Origin: Hydrangea macrophylla
Taxonomy: Eukaryota; Streptophyta; Magnoliopsida; Cornales; Hydrangeaceae
DNA: 64,000 bases
Assembly (NCBI GenBank): GCA_033977485.1
Contig: CM066991.1
Span: forward strand, 28,951,850 to 29,015,849
Reading direction: 5' to 3'
A model generated the notes under the pieces. The model did not search any database and had not been told where the DNA came from. It saw only the letters and a program-made list of their open reading frames with translations. Shown here in pieces: positions 1-10,965 of this stretch (its first letter is position 1; each line of letters begins with the position of its first letter). A program made the position numbers and the translations under genes.

Positions 1-143
1 GCTGGTGGACAAGAAGTGGTAAGGACAAACTTGTGTCCCTCAACAGTTAAAAGAATGTTGAGGTTTCTTTTCCAATCAACATAATTTATTCTAGTTAGCT
101 TGTTTTGGCTCCAAATTGTGGCAAGAGGGCTAAATTTAGACAT
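1..143 (-). CDS. Copia-0 gag, N-terminal fragment cut by window edge
   Basis: The minus strand opens an ATG at 141-143 and reads without a stop to the window edge. The first ~47 residues run SPLATIWSQNKL, then NYVDWKRNLNILL, then a V-L-T-T-x-C-P motif. This is the N-terminus of Ty1-copia Gag (the UBN2/DUF4219 region). It aligns residue by residue with the gag of the copia element at 28085-28642 but differs at many sites, so the two are related families and not recent copies. Gag forms the virus-like particle that packages element RNA. The rest of this element lies to the left of the window. Confidence 0.85.
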   Translation of the reverse strand, partial: MSKFSPLATIWSQNKLTRINYVDWKRNLNILLTVEGHKFVLTTSCPP

Positions 144-1278
144 TATGATAATCTGAAATTAAAACATGCAGAATAGAATAAGTATGGATATCTTAAAATG
201 ACATATATGCATTATAAGGGAATTCCTATAAAACAAAGCATATTATGTCTTCAGAATATTAAATTATGAAGTCAAGCCTCCGAGGGAGGTCAAGACTTTA
301 TGACTCGATTGGGAGGAACCCATCATAACTATTCTCCATACAACTCTTGTAGTCTATGGCTTCTAACCCTTAAGTCTCTAATGATTTTCAATAAAACTCT
401 GAGGGGAGTCTCTTACTAAAAATATTAGTCTAGTGTATACCATTAAAAGAAATCTAATGACAACCGCTTCAAGTAGCGTCTCTGAAAGGAAGGTCACTCT
501 CTAATGCGTCTCATTAATTTCCCCCATCGGAAATTCATATCTAGTAACTAGTGAATGGACTACTGTCCGAAGGGAGTGATCATAAATGAATCTATGACTC
601 ACAGTATCCCATTCACTTTACAATGAATCATTGATGGAAGACTGTGAGGTTATAACTTTTATAATACTCTCTCCCACTAGAATTTTTGAAATTTAGGAAT
701 TCATTTTGATAAAGTTTCCTTTTTCAATATCCATGAATGTCACATATTCATTTTAGGTGTCAAAATAATATTTTATTTCAAAACATGACAATTTTGTAAA
801 ACGATTTTGTTCATATTATCAATTAAGAAAACAAAAATTTTTGAAGACATTAATGCCACTCAGGCCTCATAACATATCAAACATATATAAGCATAAGTAA
901 AACATTCATTCAAGCCCTTCTCTCTTATGGCTATATCTTCATAAATCCATCTTCAAGGCTTCGGTCTCTAGGGCTCCATCTCCATGGCTCCTTCTTCGAG
1001 TCCTCCAAAAGTTACAATACATAGTCCTATGCCTCCGAAGAGGCGTACAAATAGTCTAGGAAAAATAAAGAACAATTGGCTAGGGAAACCATTATGGTCT
1101 TGCTATTCGCAGGATGGAGACCATAATGCCCTTTACAAGTGCCATAAAACCACAACAATAATTTAAAATAATTAAACTATCTTGTCATGAGAGATAAGGC
1201 TTCCTGTTACAAGGGTTAGATGATAGATATTCATAATAAATACCATACAATCATTCACATGCTCTATATCTAATATAG
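144..1278 (-). mobile_element. Copia-0 5' leader (untranslated), left part
   Basis: No gene. The stretch shares ordered landmarks with the leader of the copia element at 28643-29760: a paired AAGCCTCC..GAGGTC block (around 270-290 here), a block of short 'ggctcc/atcttc' phrases around 925-985, and a 'gctaggga aacc .. aggat .. ccctttac' block around 1080-1140. It is therefore the untranslated leader between primer site and gag of a minus-strand copia element. Small open frames here (for example 984-1166) are not conserved and are left out. Confidence 0.7.
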
Positions 1279-1806
1279 TACGCAATTGGGTTAATTTCAA
1301 AAACACCCCCTCAACTATGACCCATTTTTGAGTACACCCCCTGAACAACTTCACCCCCTCAACTATCAAAATTGATTTAGTCTCAAACGCCGTTAACGGA
1401 AGTAATAAAATATCGCATATACCCTTAGTCTGAATTGCAAAAACACCCCCTCAACTATGACCCATTTTCGAGTACACCCCCTGATCTAAAAAAAGTGAAC
1501 AACTTCATCCCATTACATATAAAATATTGGTCCATCTGTAGTCCAACACACCCTAAACATTTGTCCCAACTCATTTTCATCTCATCTCTTAGTTTAGTCC
1601 ACCCAAATTGTTTTACCATCATACCAAACTTTACAAATTTCAATCAATTATCAACCCTTATTACTGTTAGGCTTTATTTGGTTCATGGATTTAGTGAGGG
1701 AGAGAAAAGAAGAAAGGAAATCGAAAAAGAAAATTAATTCTCAGGTATTTTCCCTTGTATTTCATCCATGATTAATAATATCAAAAACTAATAATATTTA
1801 AAATAT

Positions 1807-1986
1807 GAGTAATGCTATGCTTATCAAATTTTGTATCCTAAGTGATTCTCAAACACACGGTAGTAGGCCCACCTGATTTTGATTGGAGGATGTTGAAGTC
1901 GTCCCACCATTATTGAAGGTGGTCCTGCAGTCACATGTATTTGGGAACCATTTGAGATACAAAATTTGGGAAGCATAGCATTACTC
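1807..1986. mobile_element. MITE-like 180-bp inverted-repeat element
   Basis: The left end begins GAGTAATGCTATGCTT and continues CAAATTTTGTATC; the right end at 1986 reads back as GAGTAATGCTATGCTT, then CCCAAATTTTGTATC. The ~32-bp terminal inverted repeat has few mismatches. There is no coding capacity. I could not settle the target duplication, so the superfamily (hAT or other) is open. It lies inside the Mutator-like element at 1288-3050. Confidence 0.65.
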
Positions 1987-2155
1987 TTTCCTTGTAATTA
2001 AGCCAATATATTACATATAATAAGGTTTTTTTTTTTTTTCAAATTTTGGGAGAATGAAGTATAATTGGGGGGGCAAAGCTTAATAAAATTTGAAAATTTC
2101 CTAAAATACACATGTAAAAGTGTAATTTTTCAAAAGCCAGGAGTGGCCACTGCGA

Positions 2156-2253
2156 CCCCCCCCCCCCCCCCCCACTGGTCATGGTGGTGTGGGGCAAGGG
2201 AATGAGAGAGAGAGGGAGAGGGAGAGGGAGAGGGGAGAGTGATAAATCAGGGT

Positions 2254-2296
<43 letters not shown>

Positions 2297-2700
2297 AAAC
2301 CCATTTTGGGTATGGGTGGTAGTGATTAGATGGTGTAGTGGTGATTTGGTGATGATTTTGGGTGTGGGTGGTCATTGGGTGATCATTGGATGGTGCAGTG
2401 GTGATTGGTGGTGTCCAGTGGTGATTTGGTGATGATTTTGGGTATGGGTGGTAGTGATTGGATGGTGTAGTGGTGATTTGGTGATGATTTTGGGTGTGGA
2501 TGGTGGTGATTGGGGGGTCAATGGGTGGGACAATGGTAGTGACTGGATGGTGTGGTGGTCACTGGGGTGATCATTGGATGTTGTAGTGGTGATTGGTGGT
2601 GTTCGGTGGTGGCTAGTGGTTGTTGTGGTAGTGTGGGGCAGGGGAATAAGAGAGAGAAGGAGAGAGGAGAGTAAGAAATTAGGGTAGAGAGAGAGAGAGA
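2156..2700. repeat. Low-complexity tract: poly-C, (GA)n and GGTGATT-rich tandem repeats
   Basis: There are 18 consecutive C at 2156-2173, a (GA)n run at about 2258-2294, and a degenerate tandem block at 2300-2640 built on GGTGGTGATTGGATGGTG-like units of about 30-60 bp. Another short GA run ends at about 2700. It lies inside the Mutator-like element. Open frames through it translate to Thr/His/Pro-rich low-complexity protein and are not genes. Confidence 0.8.
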
Positions 2701-3059
2701 TCATACCCATTTTGGGCACAAAGGGTAAATGTGTCCACTTTTACTCTCACGTGATGGGCACATGCCCATTTTCTATTGCAGACAAATGAAGGGGGTCAAT
2801 TTGTCATGTAAGACAAACTGAGGGGGTCAATTTGTCAGAAAAAATAGTTGAGGGGGTGTTTTTGGAGGGGTATTATCGTCACAATGGACCAAAATTTTTG
2901 GAATCTGTTAGTGTTTTAGACGGCAGGCTAACGGGAGGGGGCAATGTGTCAAGTACAAATACTTAAGGGGGTCTACCCGTCGGGTAAAATAGTTTAGGGG
3001 GGTGAGTCAAAAATGGGTCATAGTTGAGGGGGTGTTTTTGAAATTAACCCTATGCAATT

Positions 3060-3302
3060 TTATCACAACTAGTACTCGTATGAATAATACGGATTTACAA
3101 GTATGCATAAATCAAATTTTATGCTTATTTTCATGATGATGGGTATTGTCAAACAATACCTAGGGTTTCTTAGAAAAAACTATTTCGAGCTTATAAAACT
3201 TCTTAACAAGTTGTAAAACAATTTCTGCATTTTTATAAAATAAAATTTTAAAATAGTTTTTAAAACAAAAACACAAATTCTATATAAAATAGAATATGCA
3301 GC
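3060..3302 (-). mobile_element. Copia-0 5' leader, right part, with a minus-strand TATA-like site
   Basis: AT-rich sequence continues the Copia-0 leader after the Mutator-like element. On the minus strand ATTTTATATA lies at 3280-3288, about 20 bp downstream of the AACCGGTTT cluster at 3303-3442. The leader of the related copia at 28643-30338 has the same order: inverted-repeat cluster, then minus-strand TATA, then leader, then gag. No LTR or primer site of Copia-0 follows to the right, so its 5' end appears to be deleted. Confidence 0.5.
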
Positions 3303-3442
3303 CCACAAACCGGTTTGTGGCACAAACCGGTTTCTGAATCCCTTCCCAGTAACCGGTTTGTCCCACAAACCAGTTTCTAGATCCCTCGTAATCGGTTATC
3401 AGACAGACCGATTTCTAGAACCTATACCAGTAACCGGTTTCT
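3303..3442. promoter_or_regulatory. Cluster of AACCGGTTT palindromes
   Basis: A perfect 18-bp palindrome CCACAAACCGGTTTGTGG lies at 3303-3320. AAACCGGTTT or close variants then recur around 3324-3333, 3351-3360, 3366-3377 (ACCAGTTT) and 3430-3440, with an ATCGGTT..ACCGATT pair at 3390-3414. TATA-like boxes lie on both sides: minus strand at 3280-3288 and plus strand at 3530-3536. The cluster could belong to the Copia-0 leader or to the promoter of the Gypsy A antisense gene. ATCGGTC/GACCGAT half-sites also occur in the Gypsy A LTR (about 34837-35170), which favours the second view weakly. Confidence 0.6.
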
Positions 3443-3529
3443 GGTGTCTCATCCTGTCTTATTTCAAGAACTGGGGCATTCCTCTTGGAAATCCATTCCT
3501 AAGTAATGATGATCCCTCTTTCCTTTGCC

Positions 3530-3536
3530 TATATAA
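3530..3536 (+). promoter_or_regulatory. TATA box of the Gypsy A antisense gene
   Basis: TATATAA sits in the context GCCTATATAAGCC, 83 bp before the first ATG of the antisense reading frame at 3619 and about 90 bp after the palindrome cluster. The accessory gene at 48220-49302 has the same core (CTATATAAGC) at a similar distance. Confidence 0.55.
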
Positions 3537-3618
3537 GCCATCATTACTCATTACTTCTTACCCTCATTTTGACCCTCAATTTTCCTGGTGAAATTTTTTC
3601 TTCCATCAACAAGCTTCC

Positions 3619-5685
3619 ATGGCTTCTTCTTCTGCCATCACTACTTCACAATCTGACGGTGCCACTTCTTCTTCTCCTGTTGCCGCTGACACTATACTGG
3701 CTACCAAAACCACCAATGCCACGGCCGTTAAGCTGGTTCTTGAAGCCATTCATGTTCTCTATCTTCTGGTTCTTCAACAGGACTTGGTCCTACCTTTGGA
3801 TCCTTTCCTCCTCTGTCTCTAGATCCCTATTTTCCCTTAGTGTTGGAAGATAATGAGTTTCTTTACCAAGTACCTTCCTTTGATTGAGGACAACAATATT
3901 CTCCTTCAAATCCTTTAAGGAATTGGCCTATTCCTTCCACTGATTGGATTGCTTAGGTAGACCGAGTGGTTAAGGTAAAAAAGGACCTATGGAGAGCCCT
4001 TGATATCTATGATGCCATTATGCTTAGCCGAGAGACGTTCTTCCTTGACAAACCCCTCTTTTTTTCTTCTCTTTTTTTCTGGTCAATCACTCATTGTCCA
4101 TCTGTGTTATAGAAACTGGAGCAGTTTTAGGTATTTCCCTCTTTATGTTTCTATATGCTTTCCCATCCTTAACTGATTTTTGACTATTTATCCTATTCAG
4201 AGGCACTTCCAAGAGAAAACCCTCTCAGTGTGACAAATATAATGTCGGATGAAGATTTTCCTCTATCCACTCTCCAATATCGAAACATAACCACGGCCTC
4301 CCTCAAGTCGAGCAAGGTACAGATTCTCTCCAAATCCTATTTCTTCTTGTGGATGATGGATGAATGATACTGACTTTTCTTTTTCTTGATCATAGTAGGT
4401 TAGTGGCCTTGCTTCCAAGAAGATAGGGCAAGCTCCAATGAAGCCCCCAATATCTCAGGCTAAGATGCCACCTTCTACAAAGTCACCCCTCTGTCCCACT
4501 ATCTCAGCCCCTCACAAGCAACTCCTGTCGAGGCCACTCCGTCAATGACCTATGATTAGTTGATGGTCAAGCTACAAAGGCTAAGAGGACTTGATGAGGC
4601 TAGGAAAGCTATACAAAAGGGTGCAGCAGAAGTTACGACATCCAAAATTGATAGTACAACTACCGGTGACACGTCAAAGACAACTGTGGATGAGAGGCCC
4701 TTAAAATCAGATCACAATGATCCCATCAACCTCAGTGACCCTGGGACTCCTCATGATGCACAGATTATGGTCAACAAAGACGTCACCAATTAGCCTCCAT
4801 TTACCAGTTGCTCTCACATAGAGACATCGGTCTCACCTTCAATACTAGTGCAGGAACCTGCCGCTCTACCACCACCGCCAGCCGTTTCTTCTACCAGTTC
4901 CCCCTTTGTCCAGGTAATTTTAGGCTTTTCACTTGTTATTATCTAGATACTCTTTGCCATTGTTTTTATGCTTATTGAGTATCTTTCACTTGCAGGTTTC
5001 CAGTTCTCTTTTCATACCTAACTTCAGCTCGGTCTCATCCACTGAGTCCTTCTTTACTCTTTTGAACCCTAAACAATTTCTTCGGGCTGAACCAATGGTG
5101 GCTCAGGCCAGTGCGGCTCCTTTTCCAGTTGAATATCAATGGGCCGAGGAGTGGTTTAGGACTACAGTCCAATGTAAGCTCTCTCAACTTTCAGACTTTG
5201 AGGAGTTCGACTCATCCATGGGCCTCTTGCTTTCTTGCTTGGGCATATCTGAAGAAATGAAGGCTTACCTTTGGGAACTTCAAGTTAGGTTGCCAGATTA
5301 TCTGAACAGGCACCGGGCTGTAAACAAGCTTGTATCCAAAATCGAAGAGTAATCCAGGGTCACAAAGCCCAAGTCTATAGTCTGGGGGAATTGTAAGAAG
5401 AAATATGAATCCTCCAAAGTCATGAACGAGCGACTTCTTCAAGAGAAATCGAGGCTTGAGACTAAGTTGTCCAGAATCCAGGTCGGGCTAAAAAATACTA
5501 ATGCTGGCCTTGCTCTATCCGAAAAGGTCATCCTTGAGATTGGTCAAGCTGCCCAGGTACATGTGGAGGCCCTGATTGGAAATGCGGCTGCTGCGAGTAG
5601 GTGGGAGACTGACAAGGCTAATGTTGAGAAGGAGCTGGAATATTCAAAACCAGTCCTGGGAGGAGTTAAGGCTAAAGTTTGGTAA
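3619..5685 (+). pseudogene. Gypsy A antisense accessory gene, plant-mobile-domain-like, decayed
   Basis: This runs antisense to Gypsy A, between the end of pol and where the 3' LTR would lie. The frame starts MASSSAITTSQSDG (3619). A frameshift near 3800 leads to a frame reading NWPIPSTDWIA, a stop, VDRVVKVKKDLWRALDIYD, then AIMLSRETFF..FFWSITHCPSV, which resembles the start of the plant mobile domain (W-V-x-R-V ... D-A-I-x-L-S-R ... F-W-S). Intron-like segments follow, with acceptors near 4200, 4399 and 4996 and donors near 4318 and 4914. The 3' part (5422-5685) is a coiled-coil-like Leu/Lys/Glu-rich tail. Stops and frameshifts make it a pseudogene. Much of the central domain seems to be missing. 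Such genes are known from Tat-type gypsy elements; their role is unknown. Confidence 0.55.
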
Positions 5686-5859
5686 GAAATAGTTAGTGTC
5701 GGTGTATGTTTTTTTTTTTAATATCAACTATTTGTTCATACTACAGCCACCTTGTGCACTTCCCAGAATATTAATGAAAAATTTTGAATACCATTACTCA
5801 TCTAATCTTGCTATTTCCCAAAGAGATGGTACATATTGCTTTTAATATTTTCAATTTAT

Positions 5860-7193
5860 CAGTCTTGCGTGCATTTCACCATCTAAGTCCATTGGCCGAT
5901 AGGCTCCTCCTATAATGACTGACATTACTTGATATGGTCCTTCCCACTTAGCAGACAATTTTTAATATCGACCATCCTTCTAATCCAATGGAAATACAAC
6001 TTTCCAACTAGGTCTCCTTTGCCAAAGGACTTATGCTTGACCCTTTTGTTGTATACCTGAGTTACTCTATTCTTCTATGCCTTAATACAGTCTAAAGCTT
6101 TAAGACAAATGTCATCGAGCTCTTCCAACTCAGCCAACATTGTCTTGGTATACTCTGTGGACTCAAGATCGAGTTGGAAAGCTCGTCTTGTTGATCGGAC
6201 GGTGACTTCCATTGGCAACATTGCATCATGACCATAGGTTAACATAAAAGGAGTAAAGTTTGTGGCCGATCTCTTAGACATACAATATGCCCATAATTCT
6301 TCAGATAACCAGTCATGCCATACCCCAGGGTTGCCTTCCACTATTTTTTCCACAATTCCTTTGATTATTTTATTCGAAGACTCGGCCTATCCATTTCCTT
6401 GGGCGAAATATGAAGTAGAATTTAGGATTTTGATACCGCGGCTATCAGCAAATGCTTTAACCTCGTGTCCTATGAAGTTTGATCCTTGATCCGCTATGAT
6501 CATTTCTAGAAGCCCAAATTGGTGAATTATATGCTCATTAATGAACTTGATCACATAAGCTTGATTCACTAATTTTGCCAGCACCGCTTCCATCCATTTT
6601 GTGAAGTAATTAGTAGCCACCACAATGAAAAAGTGTTGACCTGATGATGGTGGGAATATTTTGCCTATCAAATCCATGGCCTAGCCCCAAAATGGCCATG
6701 GCTTTACAATCACCTGCATTTTGGTGAATGGTGTTCGTTGTATTGGCCCATGTCTTTGGCAAGCCTGGCATCCCTTCACGTAATCGATGCAATCTTTTAG
6801 CATGCTAGGCCAATAATAATTGTATCTTACGAGGAGCCACTTCATTTTTGTACCTGCCTGATGTGCCCCACATATGCCTTTATGAACTTCAGCCATTATC
6901 TTCATTGCCTCGAATTTATCGATGCACCTAAGTAAGACTTCATCTTTCAAACACTTTTTGAATAGTTCTCCATCTAGCAACACATAATTTACTAACAAGA
7001 GTTTTGTTTTTCTCTCAACTTGTCTACTTGGATAGAGGAGATACCTAATTATCAGTGTCCTCCAATCTTGATCCTCAAAGATTACAGAAAAAGCTTTGGT
7101 TTCCATCTCTCGTCGCTTTACCGCTGGCAACGCTCTTCTCTGGACCTTTATTAATTTCTTGCTATCGGTAATTTCCAACTTAGTATCAGACAC
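5860..7193 (-). pseudogene. Gypsy A integrase
   Basis: Read on the minus strand in order: a zinc-binding part (about 6681-7193) ending in YVKGCQACQRHG, then the catalytic core with MDLIG, ADQGSNF and, after a stop, AESSNK, giving the D, D and E of the integrase triad, then LSEELWAY and a C-terminal tail to about 5860. In-frame TAG stops replace a Trp before the first Asp (about 6682) and a Gln before the Glu (about 6388). Both positions are normally coding, so the protein is dead. It would insert element cDNA into the genome. The family is Ty3-gypsy, Tat type. Confidence 0.8.
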
Positions 7194-8330
7194 AATTTAT
7201 GCTAAATTATCAGCCTCATAGTTATATGCCCGGGCGACATGCTGGACTCAAACATCATCGAACTCCCGTAATAACTCCAAAGCTATTGAATTGAATGGTA
7301 ACAATTCCCAACTCTTGCACCAAAATTCACCACTAAGCTGCCCTATTACTAGATTTGAGTCATCGATAATGTGGACCGAAGACACATTTAGTTCGGCCAT
7401 AACTTCGAGATTGATAATCAAGGCTTCGTATTCTGCTTGATTATTAGAGCATTCAAACTCTAGTTTAAAAGATAGTATAGTCTTCCTCTTTACTAGGGAT
7501 ATAATGACTATCCTTGCTTCTGCCCCATCAGCATTTCTTGACCCATCGAAAATCAATGTCCAAGGGGTCAGAGATATGGATGAAAACAAGGTTGCGTCAA
7601 TTGTTTATGATATATCGTTACTGATATCCAGACACGGATGGTCGGCCAAGAAATCGGCTAATGCCTGGCCTTTTACCGACTATTGTGGGACGAACTGAAA
7701 GGTGAACTCCATCATTAACAGAGTCCATTTATCGATACGTCCCCTCATTATCGATTTTGACAGCATGCATTTATTGACACTAGTTGGACAAATCAAATAA
7801 ACCAAAACAGGAAGCATGTATACACTTAGTTTCTATAAAGAAAAATACAAAGCTTGGCATAATTTCTCTATCGACGTGTATTTGCGCTCGATCGAAGTTA
7901 GGACTCTACTTAAATAGTACACAGCTTGTACCTTTTTCCCACTCATTGTCCTATGCTAACAGGCATGCGATCGATTCATCTGAGGCCGATAAGTACAGTT
8001 TCAATGACCTTTTCTTTCTTGGAGGCATGATTACTGGTGGTTTGGATAGATACTGCTTGATGTTTTCAAAGGCTTGTTGGTGCTAAGTCTCCCACCTAAA
8101 TTCTTCTTTAGCCTTGAGCTTGAGCAGTGGGGACCATACGTGTGTTCATCCTGCACAATTTGAGATAAACCTCCACAAAAAGTTGATCTACCCGAGGAGC
8201 CTTTGGAGTTCCTTCTTGTTCCTTGGGGGCTCAACTGACTAAATGGATCGGACTTTGTTCTTGTTGATTTCAATCCCTCTTTGGTATACCAAGAAATTGA
8301 GGAAGTTCCCCGCCGATACTCCAAAAGCAC
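7194..8330 (-). pseudogene. Gypsy A RNase H region
   Basis: At 7248-7589 the minus strand encodes WTLIFDGSRN, then NNQAEYEALI, then DDSNLVIGQLSGEFW: the D-E-D active-site blocks of the archaeal-type RNase H used by Tat-lineage gypsy elements. RNase H removes the RNA strand during reverse transcription. Between it and RT (7600-8330) the frame is broken, but pieces of the RT thumb and connection region can be followed in shifting frames (for example LGRSTF near 8190 and KPPVIMPP near 8030). Confidence 0.7.
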
Positions 8331-9441
8331 ATTTCAAAGGATTCATCTTCAACCTGTGGGTACTTATTTTTTCAAAGGATCTCCTTAAACTGGCCAAGGG
8401 CTTCTCTTGTGTGGCCGATTTTTACCACCACATCATCGATGTAAACCTCCATGATCCTTCCTATCATATTATGGAAGATAGTATTCATAGCCCGCTGATA
8501 CGTTGCCCAGACATTTTTCAGCCCAAATGGCATTACCACCCATTCAAACGTCCCAATTGCTCCTAGGCATCTGAACATGATTTTAGGGACGTCGTCTTCG
8601 GTTATATAAATCTGATTATAGCCCAAATGACCATTCATAAAAGACAGAATTTGATGTTTGGCTACAGCGTCAATTAGCTGATCGTCCATAGGCATTGGAT
8701 GTTCATCTTTTGGAGTTGCCATATTCAGATTTCTAAAGTTTAAAAAAATCCTTAACTTGCTATTTTTCTTAACCACTTGTATGATATTGGAGATCCAATC
8801 AACATACCTGGCCATTCTTATAAAGCCGACATTCAGTAGTCGTTCGATTTCTTCCTTGACTTTTAGGAGACATTCTCCTTGGCAGTTGTTTGAATGGCTT
8901 GAATCCTTCCTTGATTAGTAATCGGTGTTCCACAAGCTCCCTTGCCAGTCCAGGCATTTCATGGTAATCCTAGGCAAAACAATCTTTGAATTCTTAGAAG
9001 AGAAATCAACGAAGCTTGGAAGTCGGGCTCGAGTAACTTGTTTACAAAAGTAGGCCGGCATTCTCCACTTACCACTAAATTTACCTTAAGGAGATGATCT
9101 TATACCTCGGCTTTCAATTCATCAAGCTTCGCAGGAACTAATGCTAATTCTTTTAGGTTTATGCAGTCTTCTAAGATTTCTTCCTCGTTTTGGAGAACAT
9201 CGGTCGTATTGGCCGATGAGATCTGTACTCATTTGCCTGCCAGAAAAGCTTGCATTCTGGCCACACTGGCCTTTATGGCCAGTGCCCTTCTAAACTTCAC
9301 TGGTGATAGGCTCTGCTCCATTTGGGGTACCGATTTCTTCATCATCGTCGATCGGTCTAATCATAATTGATGGCCGATCGAGTTGCCTATATAGTTGAAT
9401 CAACTGATTCTTCGGTTCCATCACCATGGTGGTCAATTTTG
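8331..9441 (-). pseudogene. Gypsy A reverse transcriptase with N-terminal leader
   Basis: 8372-8815 is an open frame with RT blocks in order: W-I-S-N-I-I near the start, LRIFLNFRNLN, TPKDEHPMP, LGYNQI, then VMPFGLKNVWATYQRAM, and the catalytic box VYIDDVVVK. Upstream (8816-9441) the leader of gypsy pol (KVKEEIERLLNVGFI; LLEPDF) is readable through several stops. The YIDD motif is intact, but the surrounding stops and frameshifts mean no polyprotein. An RTE LINE interrupts the element at 9442-9458. Confidence 0.8.
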
Positions 9442-9458
9442 GTCTACCATTCTTATCT
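9442..9458. repeat. 17-bp target-site duplication of the RTE LINE (left copy)
   Basis: GTCTACCATTCTTATCT occurs here and again exactly at 22168-22184. The two copies bracket the LINE and belong to Gypsy A pol. The duplication length suits target-primed insertion by a non-LTR element. Confidence 0.9.
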
Positions 9459-9495
9459 AAACAAAACCAAACCAAACCAAGCCTTGTGTCCCCAA

Positions 9496-10960
9496 TCAAT
9501 TGGGGTCGGCTGTATGAATCCTTTTTCTCCATTTTGCACGATCAAGAGCTATATGCTCATTTAAATTATATATATTCATATCTTGTTGCACTACATATTC
9601 CCAAGACAGTCTAGGTCTGCCTCTCCCTCTAACCATTCCAGGCACTACGATCTTATCACTCTTTTGCACAAGTGCATCTATAGGTCTTCATTGCACATGG
9701 CCAAGCCATCTAAGTCTATTCTCCCTCAACTTATCCTCAATATGTGTCACTCCTATAGTCTCTCGGATGTACTCATTTCTAATTCTATATTTCCTAGTCT
9801 TACCACATATCCATCTTAGCATCCTCATCTCTACTACACTTACTTTACTAATGTGTTGTTTCTTAGTTGCCCAACACTCTATCCCGTAGAGCATAGCTGG
9901 CCTGATAGCTGTCCTATAAAATTTCTCTTTCAATTTTGCTGGTATTCTCCGATCACATAATACTCCAGAAGCACTCCTCCACTTAAGCCAGCCCACTTTA
10001 ATTTTATGGGTCACGTCATCACCAATCTCTCCGTCTCTACTGATCATTGAACCTAGATAGCGAAAGTGTTCCCTCTTTGGGATCTCCTGATCTTCGATTT
10101 TCACTGCTTTGTTGTCTCTACTTCCACTGTTGCTAAAAGTACATTCCATGTATTCTGTTTTCGTCCTACTTATCTTTAGCCCCTTAGTCTCCAGTGCTTC
10201 TCTCCAAGCTTCTAGTTTAGTGTTGAGTCCCCTTTTAGTCTCATCAACCAAGACAATATCATCTGCGAACAACATACACCATGGGACCTCGTCTTGAATG
10301 TGTCTAGTCAATTCATCCATAATTAGGGCAAACAAATAAGGGCTCAAGGTCGACCCCTGGTGCAGGCATACTCTAATTGGGAATTCGCTTGTTTCTCCGG
10401 CTGGTGATCTAATTGTAGTAACCGCTTCATCATACATATCCTTCACCACGTCAATATAACCCTTGGTCACTCCTTTCTTCTCTAACACCCACCAAATTAA
10501 ATATCTAGGCACTCTATCATAAGCTTTCTCTAAATCAATAAAAACCATATGTAGATTTTTTTTCTTCTCTCTATACTTTTTCATTAGTCTTCTAAGTAAA
10601 TAAATTGCTTCCATAGTTGATCTCCTAGGCATAAATCCAAACAGATTTTCTGACACTGATGTTGCGCCTCTTAAGCGATGCTCCATCACTCTCTCCCATA
10701 GCTTCATAGTATGGCTCATCAACTTAATACCTCTATAGTTGTTGCATTGTTGTACATCTCCTTTACTCTTATATATAGGCACTAGGATGCTCTTCCTCCA
10801 CTCATCAGGCATTTTTCTACTCATTAAAATCCTATTAAAAGCTTTTGTAAGCCAAGATGCCCCCAAATCTCCCAAGCATTTCCAAACCTCAATGGGGATC
10901 CCATCTGGTCCTATGGCCTTGTTGGGTTTCATCTTCTTCAAAGAAAATTCCACCTCAAAC
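9496..10960 (-). pseudogene. RTE LINE reverse transcriptase
   Basis: The minus strand reads EVEFSLKKMKPNKAIGPDGI, then NNYRGIKLMSHTMKLWERV, then FMPRRSTMEAIYLLRRLM, then FIDLEKAYDRVPR, then GSTLSPYLFALIMDEL and the catalytic LFADDIVLV, followed by a thumb (EHFRYLGSMISRDG) and a C-terminal WATKKQH..RWICGKTRKYRIRNE tail. These are the RT blocks of plant RTE elements. One stop at 9688-9690, after LRWLGHVQ, interrupts an otherwise open tail that ends at 9496-9498. The protein would reverse transcribe LINE RNA at a nicked target. Confidence 0.9.
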
Positions 10961-10965
10961 TTCCT

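Larger units (their letters stand above)
1288..3050. mobile_element. Non-autonomous Mutator-like element with 9-bp target duplication
   Basis: The ends are inverted repeats. The first 44 bases from 1288 (starting GGGTTAATTTC, then an A-run and CCCCCTCAACTATGA) match the reverse complement of the right end at 3050 exactly, and weaker similarity continues further inward. The flanks TACGCAATT (1279-1287) and TATGCAATT (3051-3059) are a 9-bp duplication with one mismatch, which is the Mutator signature. A second copy of the CCCCCTCAACTATGA block occurs internally at about 1440-1485, and degenerate copies occur near the right end, so the termini are subterminally repeated. No transposase is present, so movement needed an enzyme from elsewhere. 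It is inserted in the Copia-0 leader. Confidence 0.85.

Noticed and set aside
2372..2719. Minus-strand 115-codon frame
   Set aside because: It encodes only Thr/His/Pro-rich low-complexity sequence from the GGTGATT tandem tract.
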